Shown here in pieces: positions 45,294 to 54,511 of a stretch of 64,000 bases of DNA. How positions within the stretch are numbered: position 1 is the first letter of the stretch; each line of letters begins with the position of its first letter. The position numbers and the translations under genes were made by a program. The DNA lies in the NCBI RefSeq assembly GCF_000647975.1, contig NZ_JFKE01000001.1, positions 186,001 to 250,000 of the forward strand. The letters run 5' to 3'. The DNA is from Actibacterium mucosum KCTC 23349. GTDB lineage: Bacteria > Pseudomonadota > Alphaproteobacteria > Rhodobacterales > Rhodobacteraceae. The notes below the pieces were generated by a model. It was not told the DNA's origin. It made no database searches and saw only the letters and a list, made by a program, of their open reading frames with translations.

Positions 45294-45949
45294 TGGAGGC
45301 GCTGCGCGCGGCCCTGCGGGCGAATGTGACCGCCGAGATGGCGGTGGACCCCGGCCACGACCTTGCGCATCTGGATCGCGTCTGGGTCACCGTGCAGGCC
45401 ATCGCAAAGGCCGAAGGGCGCGGTGACATCCGCGTGCTGCTGGCGGCCGCTTATCTGCATGACCTCGTGAACGTGCCCAAAAACAGCCCCGACCGCGCCA
45501 ATGCCTCGCGCATGTCGGCCGCGGCTGCGGCGCCGGTACTGGCGGGTCTGGGCTTTGCAGACGCAGAGATTGCCAAAGCCCAGCACGCTATCGCCGCACA
45601 CAGCTATTCCGCCGCTCTGCCGGTGGAAAGCATCGAGGCCGCCATTCTGCGCGACGCCGACCGGCTGGATGCCATTGGTGCCATCGGCATTGCGCGGGCG
45701 TTTCGGGTTTCGGCCGGGTTGGGTCAGGCGATCTATGACCCCGGCGATCCCTTTGCGGAAGGGCGCGAGCTGGATGACGGGCCGTTCGCCATCGACCACT
45801 GGCGGATCAAACTGCTTGGCCTGCGCGACGGCATGCTGACCGACGCAGGCCGCGCGATGGCGGAAACACGCCTGAGCTTCATGCAGGATTATCTGCGGCA
45901 GCTTGCACGCGAGCTGGGGCGCGATCTGCCAGAAAACTGGCTGACCTAA
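45293..45949 (+). CDS. HD-domain phosphohydrolase
   Basis: A 218-aa protein with the HD metal site: GHDLAHLDRVW (His22, His26), AAYLHDLV (His56-Asp57) and the later Asp of RDADRLDAIGA. Related to YedJ-type phosphohydrolases; the substrate is unknown. Its start overlaps the aroC stop (TGATG), and its stop overlaps the convergent DMT gene by 4 bases. Confidence 0.9.
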   Translation: MEALRAALRANVTAEMAVDPGHDLAHLDRVWVTVQAIAKAEGRGDIRVLLAAAYLHDLVNVPKNSPDRANASRMSAAAAAPVLAGLGFADAEIAKAQHAIAAHSYSAALPVESIEAAILRDADRLDAIGAIGIARAFRVSAGLGQAIYDPGDPFAEGRELDDGPFAIDHWRIKLLGLRDGMLTDAGRAMAETRLSFMQDYLRQLARELGRDLPENWLT

Positions 45950-46809
45950 CGCTGTTTCGACAGCTGCACGGCCAGAATGGCGAAGGTGATGATCACAACG
46001 CCCACAACGTCCAGCGCGGTCATTGTCTCGCCCAGCAGAACCGCCGCGATGGCCACGCCAAAGAACGGATTCAGAAAGTGGAAGGTCGCCGCACGCACGG
46101 CGCCAATGCGGCCCACCAGCCAGAACCATACCAGCGTAGCCAGCAGGCCCGGCACCAACGTGGTATAGGCAAAGGCCGCCGCCAGCGTCCATGACGGGGT
46201 GAAGTCCGGGCTTTCCAGCACAAAGCCAGCCACCGCCAGACAGGCCGAACCCACCAGCATCTGCAGACCCACCACCATCACCACGTTGCCGCCGGAACTG
46301 GCGCCGCGCACGGCCAGCGTGGCAAAGCTCAGCGCCAGCACACCGATCAGGCACAACCCGATCCCCACCGGATCAACCCCGCCCGAAAGGCGGGTGCCCA
46401 TGATCATCAATACCCCGCCCAAACCGGCGATCAGTCCCACGATGCCCAGCCGCCCGATCCGCTCGCCATAGATCAGCCAGCCGGCCAACCCGACGATCAG
46501 CGGCATCGACGAGGCGATGATGGCCGCCAGCGACGCCTCGACCGTTTGCATGGCGATGAAGAACAGGCCCAGATAGAGCGCGTTCTGGCAGACCCCGAAC
46601 ACGATGGTGGCGCGCCACTGGCCGCGCGTCAGGCGCCATGTCTGGCCCATCGCGCGCGCAACCGCGATGCCGATCAGCCCCGACAGCAGGAACCGCAGCG
46701 ACAGCGACAACATCGGCGGCGCGTCGGCCACGATGATGCGCGCCGACGAAAACGCCGACGACCACATCAGGGCAAAGGCCAGCCCCATCGCGATTGATCG
46801 AAAATCCAT
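45946..46809 (-). CDS. DMT (EamA) family transporter
   Basis: A 287-aa membrane protein with ten segments in two EamA repeats (about 5-140 and 150-285). The ATG at 46809 with GGAG upstream is used; an earlier TTG start is unlikely. Probable exporter of unknown compound. The terminator of the HU gene lies in its 5' leader. Confidence 0.9.
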   Translation of the reverse strand: MDFRSIAMGLAFALMWSSAFSSARIIVADAPPMLSLSLRFLLSGLIGIAVARAMGQTWRLTRGQWRATIVFGVCQNALYLGLFFIAMQTVEASLAAIIASSMPLIVGLAGWLIYGERIGRLGIVGLIAGLGGVLMIMGTRLSGGVDPVGIGLCLIGVLALSFATLAVRGASSGGNVVMVVGLQMLVGSACLAVAGFVLESPDFTPSWTLAAAFAYTTLVPGLLATLVWFWLVGRIGAVRAATFHFLNPFFGVAIAAVLLGETMTALDVVGVVIITFAILAVQLSKQR

Positions 46810-46823
46810 GCGCTCCGTCCATG

Positions 46824-46848
46824 AAAAAGGGCCGCCCAAGGCGACCCT
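46824..46848 (-). terminator. Terminator of the HU gene
   Basis: On the minus strand AGGGTCGCC-TTG-GGCGGCCCT (one G-U) is followed by TTTT. It lies 29 bases after the HU stop and just before the DMT start. Confidence 0.75.
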
Positions 46849-46876
46849 AAATCGTTTTGATCTGGCTGCAAGCCGA

Positions 46877-47164
46877 TCAGCCGTTCACGCTGTCCTTCAG
46901 CGCTTTGGCGATGGTCATTTTCACGACCTTGTCAGCGTCTTTCTTGATCTGCTCGCCGGTGGCCGGGTTGCGCACCATGCGCTCGGGCCGTTCGCGGCAA
47001 TAGATCTTGCCCACGCCCGGCAGCGTCACGGCGCCACCTGCCGACACCTCTTTGGTGATCAGGCCGGTGATCGCGTCCAGTGCCGACGATGCGGCTTTCT
47101 TGTCAGTACCCATTTCCTCAGCCAGGGCAGCGACCAGCTGGGTTTTTGTCATTGGCTTTGCCAT
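46877..47164 (-). CDS. HU family DNA-binding protein
   Basis: A 95-aa nucleoid protein. HU/IHF landmarks: KTQLVAALAEEMG at the start, GVGKIYCRERPERMVRNPATGE with the RNPATG beta-arm tip, and the C-terminal KALKDSVNG. GAGGAG lies 8 bases before the ATG at 47164. Single-gene unit with its own terminator. HU versus a specialised HU-like paralogue cannot be settled. Confidence 0.93.
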   Translation of the reverse strand: MAKPMTKTQLVAALAEEMGTDKKAASSALDAITGLITKEVSAGGAVTLPGVGKIYCRERPERMVRNPATGEQIKKDADKVVKMTIAKALKDSVNG

Positions 47165-47295
47165 GTATGGTCTCCTCATTCCTGCCCACGCTCGATTGGG
47201 GGGCTAATCCAGAGATTTAACGGTATATTGAGGCCAGACACAACGCCTTGTGTAGGTTTCGAAGTGATTTCGGCGCATTTTGTGGTGTTTTTCGC

Positions 47296-48777
47296 CTACA
47301 AAAACGCGGTTTCCTCGAAGCTTCGCAGTTTCCGGCTGTGAATCCGCTCCAATGGCATGCCACGCAGACGTTCCATCGCCGAGATGCCAATCTGCAGGTG
47401 GCGGGCCACCTGGGAGCGGTAAAACTCGCTGGCCATACCGGGCAGTTTCAGTTCGCCATGCAGCGGTTTGTCCGACACGCACAGCAGCGTGCCATAGGGC
47501 ACCCGGAACCGATACCCGTTGGCGGCAATGGTCGCGCTTTCCATGTCCAGCGCAATGGCGCGCGATTGCGACAGGCGCTGCACGGGGCCCGACACCTCGC
47601 GCAGTTCCCAGTTGCGGTTGTCGACCGTGGCCACGGTGCCCGTACGCATGATCCGCTTTAACTCATAACCTTCCAGCTGCGTGACATCGGCCACCGCCTG
47701 TTCCAGCGCGATCTGGATCTCGGCCAACGCCGGCACCGGCACCCAGACCGGCAGATCGTCGTCCAGCACCTTGTCCTCGCGCAGATAGGCATGGGCCAGC
47801 ACAAAATCGCCCAGCGATTGCGAGTTCCGCAGACCGGCGCAGTGGCCCACCATCAGCCACGCATGCGGGCGCAGCACGGCGATATGGTCGGTTGCGGTTT
47901 TGGCATTCGACGGTCCCACCCCGATATTGACCAGCGTGATCCCGCCGCCATCGGCGCGTTTGAGGTGATAGCTGGGCATTTGCGGCAGTTTGGCCGGCAC
48001 GTCCATCACCTGATCGGCCCGCGTGATGGCCACATTCCCGGTGCCGACAAATTCGGTATAGCCGCTGTTCGGATCGGCCAGCATCTTGCGGGCATAGCCC
48101 TCGAACTCTTCGACATAGAATTGGTAGTTGGTGAACAGAACGTGGTTCTGAAAATGCTCGGGCGCGGTGGCGGTGTAATGCGACAGGCGCGCCAGCGAAT
48201 AATCGATCCGTTGCGCCGTGAACGGCGCCAATGATGCCGCTCCGTCGTCAAACATGAACCCGGTGCCGTTGACGATATCGTCATTGGTGGTCGACAGATC
48301 AGGGACATCAAAAATGTCGCGCAGCGGAAAGTCGAGCACACCTTCCTGTGGCACGTTGAGCTCGTGATCGCCGACCACGGCGAAATGCACCGGCATGGGC
48401 GTGGTCGACGGGCCGATGCTGACGGGTACGTCGTGATTGGTGACCAGAAGCTCGATCTGCTGGCGCAGATAGTTTTCGAACAGGTCGGGCCGCGTGATGG
48501 TTGCCGCATAGGTGCCCGGTTCGGCCACATGGCCAAAGCTCAATCGGCTGTCAACCTGCGCGAAGGTTGTCGTAGTGATGCGAATTTCCGGGTAATAGGC
48601 GCGATAGCGCGCTTGCGCCGGGGTGCCGGACAACGTCGCCTCGAAATGGGTGCGCAAAAAAGTGGTCGCGGCGGTGAACAACTCTTTCAACCGATCTACG
48701 GCAGCTGCGGCATCACGAAACTCTTCATGCACCGGGGCGGGCGGGATACTAAGCGGCAGGTTCTGGTTCTCGGCCAT
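47296..48777 (-). CDS. amn: AMP nucleosidase
   Basis: A 493-aa enzyme that splits AMP into adenine and ribose 5-phosphate, close in length to E. coli Amn (484). An N-terminal AMN domain (about 1-170) is followed by the nucleoside phosphorylase-like core, with VNIGVGPSNAKTATDHIA, MVGHCAGLRNSQ and the late DMESATIAANGYRFRVPYGT containing the purine-binding Glu/Asp. The ATG at 48777 has AAAGGTG 7 bases upstream; the GTG at 48786 overlaps that site. Divergent from the epimerase-like gene. Confidence 0.95.
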   Translation of the reverse strand: MAENQNLPLSIPPAPVHEEFRDAAAAVDRLKELFTAATTFLRTHFEATLSGTPAQARYRAYYPEIRITTTTFAQVDSRLSFGHVAEPGTYAATITRPDLFENYLRQQIELLVTNHDVPVSIGPSTTPMPVHFAVVGDHELNVPQEGVLDFPLRDIFDVPDLSTTNDDIVNGTGFMFDDGAASLAPFTAQRIDYSLARLSHYTATAPEHFQNHVLFTNYQFYVEEFEGYARKMLADPNSGYTEFVGTGNVAITRADQVMDVPAKLPQMPSYHLKRADGGGITLVNIGVGPSNAKTATDHIAVLRPHAWLMVGHCAGLRNSQSLGDFVLAHAYLREDKVLDDDLPVWVPVPALAEIQIALEQAVADVTQLEGYELKRIMRTGTVATVDNRNWELREVSGPVQRLSQSRAIALDMESATIAANGYRFRVPYGTLLCVSDKPLHGELKLPGMASEFYRSQVARHLQIGISAMERLRGMPLERIHSRKLRSFEETAFL

Positions 48778-48877
48778 GTTCGGCACCTTTCACATCGATG
48801 CCAGATCAATCTCATGGTTTCACGAAGCTGTGCAAGCCCCCTTGAAGCTTGGCGGCCAACGCTCGATGATCCGCGAC

Positions 48878-49729
48878 ATGACAAAGACCTTGCTTTCCAT
48901 CGGCCACGGGTATTCTGCGCAAGCACTGGCACGGCTTTTGCTGCCGCAGGGCTGGACGATCATTGGCACCACTCGCAGCACCGAAAAAGCCACGCACCTG
49001 ACCGCGACCGGTGTGCAGGCCGTCATATGGCCCGGCACCGATCTGGCGCCGCTGGTGGCCAAATCCACGCATGTTCTGCTTTCCGCCGCGCCCGGTGAAC
49101 AAGGCGACCCGGTTCTTACCACCGAACGGCAGGCCTTTGCCGATGCCGCGCATCTGGAATGGGTCGGATACCTGTCCACCACCGGCGTTTACGGAGACCA
49201 TGGCGGCGGCTGGGTGGATGAGAGCACCCCATTGACCCCCAGCACCAAGCGCGGCAAGGCCCGCAAAGTGGCGGAAGAGGCGTGGCTGTCCAGAGGCTTG
49301 CCTATGCATGTCTTTCGGCTGGCAGGCATCTATGGCCCCGGGCGCGGCCCATTTGCAAAAATTCGCAACGGCACTGCGCGGCGGGTCATCAAGAAAAACC
49401 AGGTGTTCTCGCGCATCCATGTGGACGACATCGCACAGGTTCTGGCGGCCTCGATTGCGCGGCCCAACCCCGGTGCCATCTACAATGTCTGCGACAACGA
49501 TCCAGCCCCACCGCAAGACGTGCTGGCCCATGCCGCGCACCTTCTGGGCCTGCCTCTGCCGCCCGAGGAGGATTTTGAAACCGCCCAGATGCGCCCCATG
49601 GCACGCAGCTTTTACAGCGATTCAAAACGCGTGCGAAATGACCGCATCCGCGAAGAGTTGGGCGTAAAACTGCTCTATCCCGACTACGATACCGGCCTGC
49701 GGGCGCTGTTGCGGCAAGAAGGCGGTTGA
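48878..49729 (+). CDS. NAD-dependent epimerase/dehydratase-like protein (YeeZ-type)
   Basis: A 283-aa extended-SDR-like protein. The N-terminus reads LLSIGHGYSAQALARLLLPQG, a variant of the GxxGxxG nucleotide fold, followed by YLSTTGVYGDHGGGWVDE, RLAGIYGPGRGPF and FSRIHVDDIA, as in E. coli YeeZ. The active Tyr of the YxxxK motif seems absent (KARKVAEEAW in its place), so catalysis of the usual kind is doubtful. ATG at 48878 or 48866; no strong ribosome binding site at either. Confidence 0.85.
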   Translation: MTKTLLSIGHGYSAQALARLLLPQGWTIIGTTRSTEKATHLTATGVQAVIWPGTDLAPLVAKSTHVLLSAAPGEQGDPVLTTERQAFADAAHLEWVGYLSTTGVYGDHGGGWVDESTPLTPSTKRGKARKVAEEAWLSRGLPMHVFRLAGIYGPGRGPFAKIRNGTARRVIKKNQVFSRIHVDDIAQVLAASIARPNPGAIYNVCDNDPAPPQDVLAHAAHLLGLPLPPEEDFETAQMRPMARSFYSDSKRVRNDRIREELGVKLLYPDYDTGLRALLRQEGG

Positions 49730-49784
49730 ACGAAAAAGGCCCGCGCCGCATATCTGCCACAACACATGCGTGAACAGGACAGAC

Positions 49785-50564
49785 ATGATCAGCCGGGCCA
49801 AACTTGATGAGGTGCTGAAGGGCACCTTCGTTCAGAATTTTATCATCTCCGTCATCGTCGCGAACGCGGTGATCCTTGGACTGGAAACCTCGGCCGTGAT
49901 CACCGAGCGGTTTGGGGGGCTGCTGAAAGCCTTGGACGCGGTGTGTCTGGCAATCTTTGTGGCCGAGATCCTGGCCAAGATCTATGCCCGCGGCCTTCGG
50001 TTCTTCCGCGATCCGTGGGGGCTGTTTGACTTCTTCATCGTCTCCATCGCGCTGATCCCGGCCACGCAGGGCTTCTCGGTTCTGCGGGCGCTACGCATCC
50101 TGCGGGTGCTGCGCGTGATCACCGTGGCCCCCCGCCTGCGCCGCGTGGTCGAGGGGTTCATCACCGCGCTGCCCGGCATGGGGTCTGTCTTTCTTCTGAT
50201 GACGCTGATCTTCTATATCGGCGCGGTGATGGCGACCAAACTGTTCGGCACCACCTTCCCCGAATGGTTCGGCACGCTGGGACGGTCGGGCTATTCGCTG
50301 TTTCAGATCATGACGCTGGAAAGCTGGTCGATGGGCATCGTGCGCCCGGTGATGGAGGTCTTCCCCTGGGCCTGGGCATTCTTTGTGCCGTTCATCATGG
50401 TCACGACCTTTGCCGTTGTGAACCTGCTGGTCGGCTTGATCGTGAACTCCATGCAAGACGCCCACCACGAAGAAGATGCCCAGAAAACCGACGACTACCG
50501 CGACGAGGTGATCAAACGGCTGGAAGCGATCGAGGCGAAGCTGGAGCGGGGTGGGAGAAGCTAG
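49785..50564 (+). CDS. Voltage-gated sodium channel, NavBac family
   Basis: A 259-aa membrane protein with six segments. S4 is at about 98-120 with regularly spaced Arg (LRALRILRVLRVITVAPRLR). The pore has the NavBac selectivity filter TLESWSM (177-183), and a C-terminal helix (230-256) fits the coiled coil that holds the tetramer. Homologues such as NaChBac, NavMs and the Silicibacter channel conduct sodium. ATG at 49785 preceded by AGGACAG; the GTG at 49770 is less likely. Possible role in flagellar motility or pH homeostasis. Confidence 0.93.
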   Translation: MISRAKLDEVLKGTFVQNFIISVIVANAVILGLETSAVITERFGGLLKALDAVCLAIFVAEILAKIYARGLRFFRDPWGLFDFFIVSIALIPATQGFSVLRALRILRVLRVITVAPRLRRVVEGFITALPGMGSVFLLMTLIFYIGAVMATKLFGTTFPEWFGTLGRSGYSLFQIMTLESWSMGIVRPVMEVFPWAWAFFVPFIMVTTFAVVNLLVGLIVNSMQDAHHEEDAQKTDDYRDEVIKRLEAIEAKLERGGRS

Positions 50565-50669
50565 GTAAGCTACGAAATTGTTTCTGCAATTCAATCCAAT
50601 TGCCGGCACAACGCAATCAGAATGCAATTTGCACGACAACCAGCTGAAGTTGGATGTAATTGCGCCAGT

Positions 50670-52640
50670 TTAATGCGAACGATAGTCTTCAACGTTCAAT
50701 TTATACTTCTCGATCAAGTTATAGACAGTAGAACGCGAAACCCCCATCGATTGGGCCGTCTGGCGTAGATTGCCCGCTTTTTCTTGCAAGGTACGCTTCA
50801 GAAGGGTTTGCTGCATTTCTTTTATTGCCCTTGAGCTCGCTTGAGGCTCACGAGTGTCACCGTTCGACGCTGAGCTTGACGATGAAATCATCAGATCCAT
50901 GGGCAGGAAATCAATTCCGATCTCTGAATCGAGCCGGTCTTCGAAAGAAAACAGATAGTAAGCGCGCTCCACAACGTTTCCGAGCTCGCGGATGTTGCCC
51001 GACCAATCGTATTGGCACAGAGCGTCTAGCGCCGCAGGGGAAAACACCAAATCGGGCCCAGCAAACCTACGCAGCATACTCTCCGCCAACAGAATGATAT
51101 CGGTGGGCCGAGCCCTCAAAGGTGGTAAGGAAATCGTAAACACGCCAATCAAACACAGCAGATTTTGGCGGAACCTATGATTGCGTACCGCAACATTCAG
51201 ATCATTGACTGAGGTGGCAATCACTCGGACGTTTACTGGCTTCGTATCCGTGCTGCCGACACGGCTCAGTTCGCCGCTTTGTAACGTTTGCAATAGCTTC
51301 GCTTGTACGTCCAAGGGCAATTCATGAATGTCATCAAGCAAGATCGTGCCGCCATTGGCCAGCTCCAACTTGCCAACTTTGCCTTTCGCCCTATTGTGCC
51401 CTTCCGATGTGCCAAACAATTCAGCTTGCATGAGATCGCGTGAAACAGCACCGCAATTCACCGTAATGAAAGGCTTATTTCGACGCGATCCAGCGTTGTG
51501 AATTGCCTGTGCGAACAGTTCCTTACCCGTGCCGCTCTCTCCTGTGATCAGCACGCTCGCGTCGATATGAGACGCGACCCTAGCGTGCTCGAGGCATTCC
51601 TTAAAACTTGCGTCCTGCCCAATGAGATCGTCAAACTTGTAGGCAGCGTCAGAGCCTGTCACACGGTTCACCAAGTTATGCACGGCTTGAGTGGGTTGGA
51701 CAGAAAGCACAGCACCGGCGACTTCGTTGTCCTTCATGATCAATCGGCACGAGACTTGCATCGATTTCGGCTTACGCCGTACCGTCGCTTTGACTTCGCG
51801 CATCTCATAGTCCACCCCGGCTTCATCAAAGGGGCCGAGTTTTCGATCTGCTTTGAAGAAATCTTCGATCGGGTGCCCTTTCCACACACGGTCATCATGA
51901 AAAATCTTGTGAACTTCCGAATTGGTACCTTTCACGGTTCCATCACGGTCAATCAGGATGATGCCGGTTTCAATCAATGAGAGCACGGCATCCCGTTCTT
52001 CCAACATCAGTGCCAGTTCGCGGGTGGTTTTCTTTAGCTCCAATTCGCGTTCGATCCCGTTCACAGCCGAGACAACCAACCCCAGTGACAGGCTATGTTT
52101 GTGCTCAATCGGAATTGTCAGATCAAGCGCGCCAATGATGCTGCCGCGATAGCTGATCGGAGCGGCATAGCAAGCCCAGTTATGATTGTGGCGGAACCAA
52201 TGGTCCGCACCGACGATTTCTACGGGACCACGCGCCGCAAGAGCTGTGCCGATACCATTGGATCCTGCGATCTTTTCAGACTGATCTGTGCCCAGCTTTG
52301 GAAAGTGTTTTAGAATACGACTGTCACGTTGCGCGTCGACGTGAATGATGACGTTTTCCGCGTCCGAGAGCGTGATGATTGCGCCGGTATGATGGATAAT
52401 TTGATACAAGTTTTCCACGTAAGGCACAGCGGTTTCGATCAGGTCGAGGTTACTGTCGCGTCGCGCTTTCAGGTTTTCTGGCGAAACAAAATCAAACCCC
52501 CGAGTTTCCGGATCAACCCCATAGATCCGGCATCTTTCCCAAGATGCCAGAACATAGGGTTTCAATTGGGACGGGGTAAACCCGGGCTCATCATTGATGT
52601 AGCGTTCCCAATCCGAAAATGTCGCCTCTTTTACAGTCAT
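50670..52640 (-). CDS. AcoR-like Fis-family regulator lacking the GAFTGA loop
   Basis: A 656-aa regulator. Order: GAF-like sensor (about 65-200), PAS-like domain (210-320), AAA+ domain (335-570), Fis-type helix-turn-helix (about 612-650, QTAQSMGVSRSTVYNLIEKY). Walker A GESGTGKE is at 367-374 and Walker B is LLDDI. The sigma-54-contacting loop is missing: where GAFTGA should follow ELFG, the sequence reads GTSEGHNRAKG, two residues shorter. The sensor-2 region RFRQNLLCLIG is also changed. It therefore probably does not drive sigma-54 and may act with sigma-70, as shown for GAFTGA-less NtrC and TyrR. Last in the block; likely controls both importers. Confidence 0.9.
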   Translation of the reverse strand: MTVKEATFSDWERYINDEPGFTPSQLKPYVLASWERCRIYGVDPETRGFDFVSPENLKARRDSNLDLIETAVPYVENLYQIIHHTGAIITLSDAENVIIHVDAQRDSRILKHFPKLGTDQSEKIAGSNGIGTALAARGPVEIVGADHWFRHNHNWACYAAPISYRGSIIGALDLTIPIEHKHSLSLGLVVSAVNGIERELELKKTTRELALMLEERDAVLSLIETGIILIDRDGTVKGTNSEVHKIFHDDRVWKGHPIEDFFKADRKLGPFDEAGVDYEMREVKATVRRKPKSMQVSCRLIMKDNEVAGAVLSVQPTQAVHNLVNRVTGSDAAYKFDDLIGQDASFKECLEHARVASHIDASVLITGESGTGKELFAQAIHNAGSRRNKPFITVNCGAVSRDLMQAELFGTSEGHNRAKGKVGKLELANGGTILLDDIHELPLDVQAKLLQTLQSGELSRVGSTDTKPVNVRVIATSVNDLNVAVRNHRFRQNLLCLIGVFTISLPPLRARPTDIILLAESMLRRFAGPDLVFSPAALDALCQYDWSGNIRELGNVVERAYYLFSFEDRLDSEIGIDFLPMDLMISSSSSASNGDTREPQASSRAIKEMQQTLLKRTLQEKAGNLRQTAQSMGVSRSTVYNLIEKYKLNVEDYRSH

Positions 52641-52715
52641 AACGTGGGTCTAGCCTTGTTCCTCCGAGAGCCTAACAAATTGATCCAGTAAAGCAAAAAG
52701 CAGCTGCTTGCGCCG

Positions 52716-54020
52716 CTACTCGCGCAGCAAAGCGACTGAGATCGCGTCGATGAATTCCGGGATTTCTGCCGGGGTGCGTCCCGTCACGATACGACCGTCA
52801 ACCAGTGCGGCCGCTTCGTTACAGTCAAAGCTCCCCCCCATGATCTCAACGGAATCCCGAGACGCCTCCCAGCCTGTCAAATGGCGGCCTGACACAAGCC
52901 CGGCCTCTGCCAACGGGATCGGACCGTGGCAAATAGCACTAAGAATTTTGCCTGCAGTGTTTGCCTCTTGCAGCCAGTCGGCCTGCCCTGTCATCACCAT
53001 ATTCCAAGGATTAAAGGCGCCGGTGATCACCAACACATCGAAATCTGACATGCGAACGTCGTTAAGAGGTTTATAGGTGTAGAAACTGTCAGGGATTTCC
53101 TGGAAAGGAATGGTCACGCCAAAGTTGCCCGTGATGGTCTCTGACCCCAACAAACCAGGACGCGCGCGCAGCTCCGCCTCAAAGTGACCAATGATCACTT
53201 CGGCGCCCCTGTAAAGCAGTTCCATAACCGGAACCACAAGCTCGATATCCTCAAAATCATCGGTCGCTGGAATGAGGACTCGTTTGCCCTTTAACGCGTT
53301 CTTCCAGTCGTCCTCATATTCCGTGTCCACCAGCGCACAAAGAGCCCGCAGCAATGCCGGCGTATCTGCAGTGCTGCGTGCGGTTAGCAGATCACCGTCC
53401 ACCACCACAGGCACTTCCTCAAACCGCGCGATCTTTTGCAGCATAAACTTCACCGCGCGATCTCCGGTACAACGCTTGCCATGCATAGCACCAGCACGGA
53501 TCAAAGGCATAGAACCGGCGCCAATCGTTGCCAGGATCACGTCAGTGGCATGGGCTTGCTCGACAAAGTTGATCACATCAGGCTCGGTCACCATCACGTC
53601 AGCGGAATGCCCTCCGGGAATGATCAGAACATCGTAGTCCGCAACTTTAGCGTCCTTCAGGCAAGTCCAATGCTGGTTTTTGTTGCCCCCCATGACCGGG
53701 ATTGGGTCAACCCCAAGGTCCCACATCCCGCGTACACCTTTGCCAGGCACGTTCGGGCGGGTGTTTTTCCATGTGACCCAATCCACCAGAAGGAAGTCAC
53801 AAATTCCGCCCATTTCGCCAATGTAACTGGCCAAGTAATAAACTTGGAAATCGCTGAACTCGCTGGCGATGATCACGCCGATCCGTTTGCCGCGCAATGG
53901 CCCGTCGGGCTTAACATTGCCACCCAGATCGCCCTGCCATTTGATCAGGCCTTCCGCTTCAATAACCTCAATCCCCGTGGATTTGCTCGCGGCGATGGCG
54001 GCGGTGAATGGGTTCTTCAT
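52716..54020 (-). CDS. Tandem DJ-1/PfpI domain protein
   Basis: A 434-aa protein made of two DJ-1/PfpI glutamine-amidotransferase-like domains (about 45-225 and 243-434). The second has the nucleophile elbow AICHGP with Cys364 and the preceding DDFEDIE Glu region. The first has ATIGAG (164-169) in the same place, so the Cys is replaced by Ile. Such proteins include glyoxalase III, chaperones and proteases; the function here is unknown. The start at 54020 has GGAG 7 bases upstream and overlaps the stop of the half dehydrogenase as ATGA; a longer frame reads through that gene. Confidence 0.88.
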   Translation of the reverse strand: MKNPFTAAIAASKSTGIEVIEAEGLIKWQGDLGGNVKPDGPLRGKRIGVIIASEFSDFQVYYLASYIGEMGGICDFLLVDWVTWKNTRPNVPGKGVRGMWDLGVDPIPVMGGNKNQHWTCLKDAKVADYDVLIIPGGHSADVMVTEPDVINFVEQAHATDVILATIGAGSMPLIRAGAMHGKRCTGDRAVKFMLQKIARFEEVPVVVDGDLLTARSTADTPALLRALCALVDTEYEDDWKNALKGKRVLIPATDDFEDIELVVPVMELLYRGAEVIIGHFEAELRARPGLLGSETITGNFGVTIPFQEIPDSFYTYKPLNDVRMSDFDVLVITGAFNPWNMVMTGQADWLQEANTAGKILSAICHGPIPLAEAGLVSGRHLTGWEASRDSVEIMGGSFDCNEAAALVDGRIVTGRTPAEIPEFIDAISVALLRE

Positions 54021-54511
54021 AATGTGCTCCGAATAGAAGTGTTGAGGGGGGCATCGAGGGGAATTCCGCAGGTAATTCTGTCGGGCCCGATATCTGACAA
54101 AGAACGGCAACCGGTGCGCGCCATGGCCACATCCAGTTCCTTGTGAAGTATGTCGATGGCTTTCGAGGCACCTGCTTGTCCCGCTGCTCCAAGCCCATAA
54201 AGAAAGGCTCGGCCGATCCAGCAAGCATCTGCACCCAGAGCCAATAAACGGAAGATATCCATGCCGGTGCGAATGCCGCTATCGGCGAACATGGCGATTT
54301 GATCGCCCACTTGTTGACGGATTGCAGGCAGGGCCTCTGCAACGCTAAGAGCCCCGTCAAGCTGCCGCCCGCCGTGGTTAGACACAACAATCCCATCTGC
54401 TCCAAAATCAACGGCGGTTTGCGCATCTTCTGGAGTCATAACCCCTTTGAGAATGACCGGCCCGTCCCATTCCGCCATGGAAAGAGCATTTGGTTTGTCG
54501 GTGAAAGTCAT
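54017..54511 (-). CDS. Half-length FMN-dependent alpha-hydroxyacid dehydrogenase (C-terminal half-barrel)
   Basis: A 164-aa protein that matches only the C-terminal part of lactate/glycolate oxidase-type enzymes (about 380 aa). Catalytic residues of that half are all present: Lys22 in ILKGV, His46 and Arg49 in SNHGGRQLD, Asp77 and Arg81 in ADSGIRTGMD, and the phosphate-binding GRAFLYGL. The N-terminal half with its Tyr residues is missing and not found nearby. The frame is open, starts at an ATG that overlaps the permease stop (ATGA) and ends overlapping the PfpI start. Either a recent truncation kept in the operon, or a functional small protein. Listed as a CDS with this doubt. Confidence 0.65.
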   Translation of the reverse strand: MTFTDKPNALSMAEWDGPVILKGVMTPEDAQTAVDFGADGIVVSNHGGRQLDGALSVAEALPAIRQQVGDQIAMFADSGIRTGMDIFRLLALGADACWIGRAFLYGLGAAGQAGASKAIDILHKELDVAMARTGCRSLSDIGPDRITCGIPLDAPLNTSIRSTL

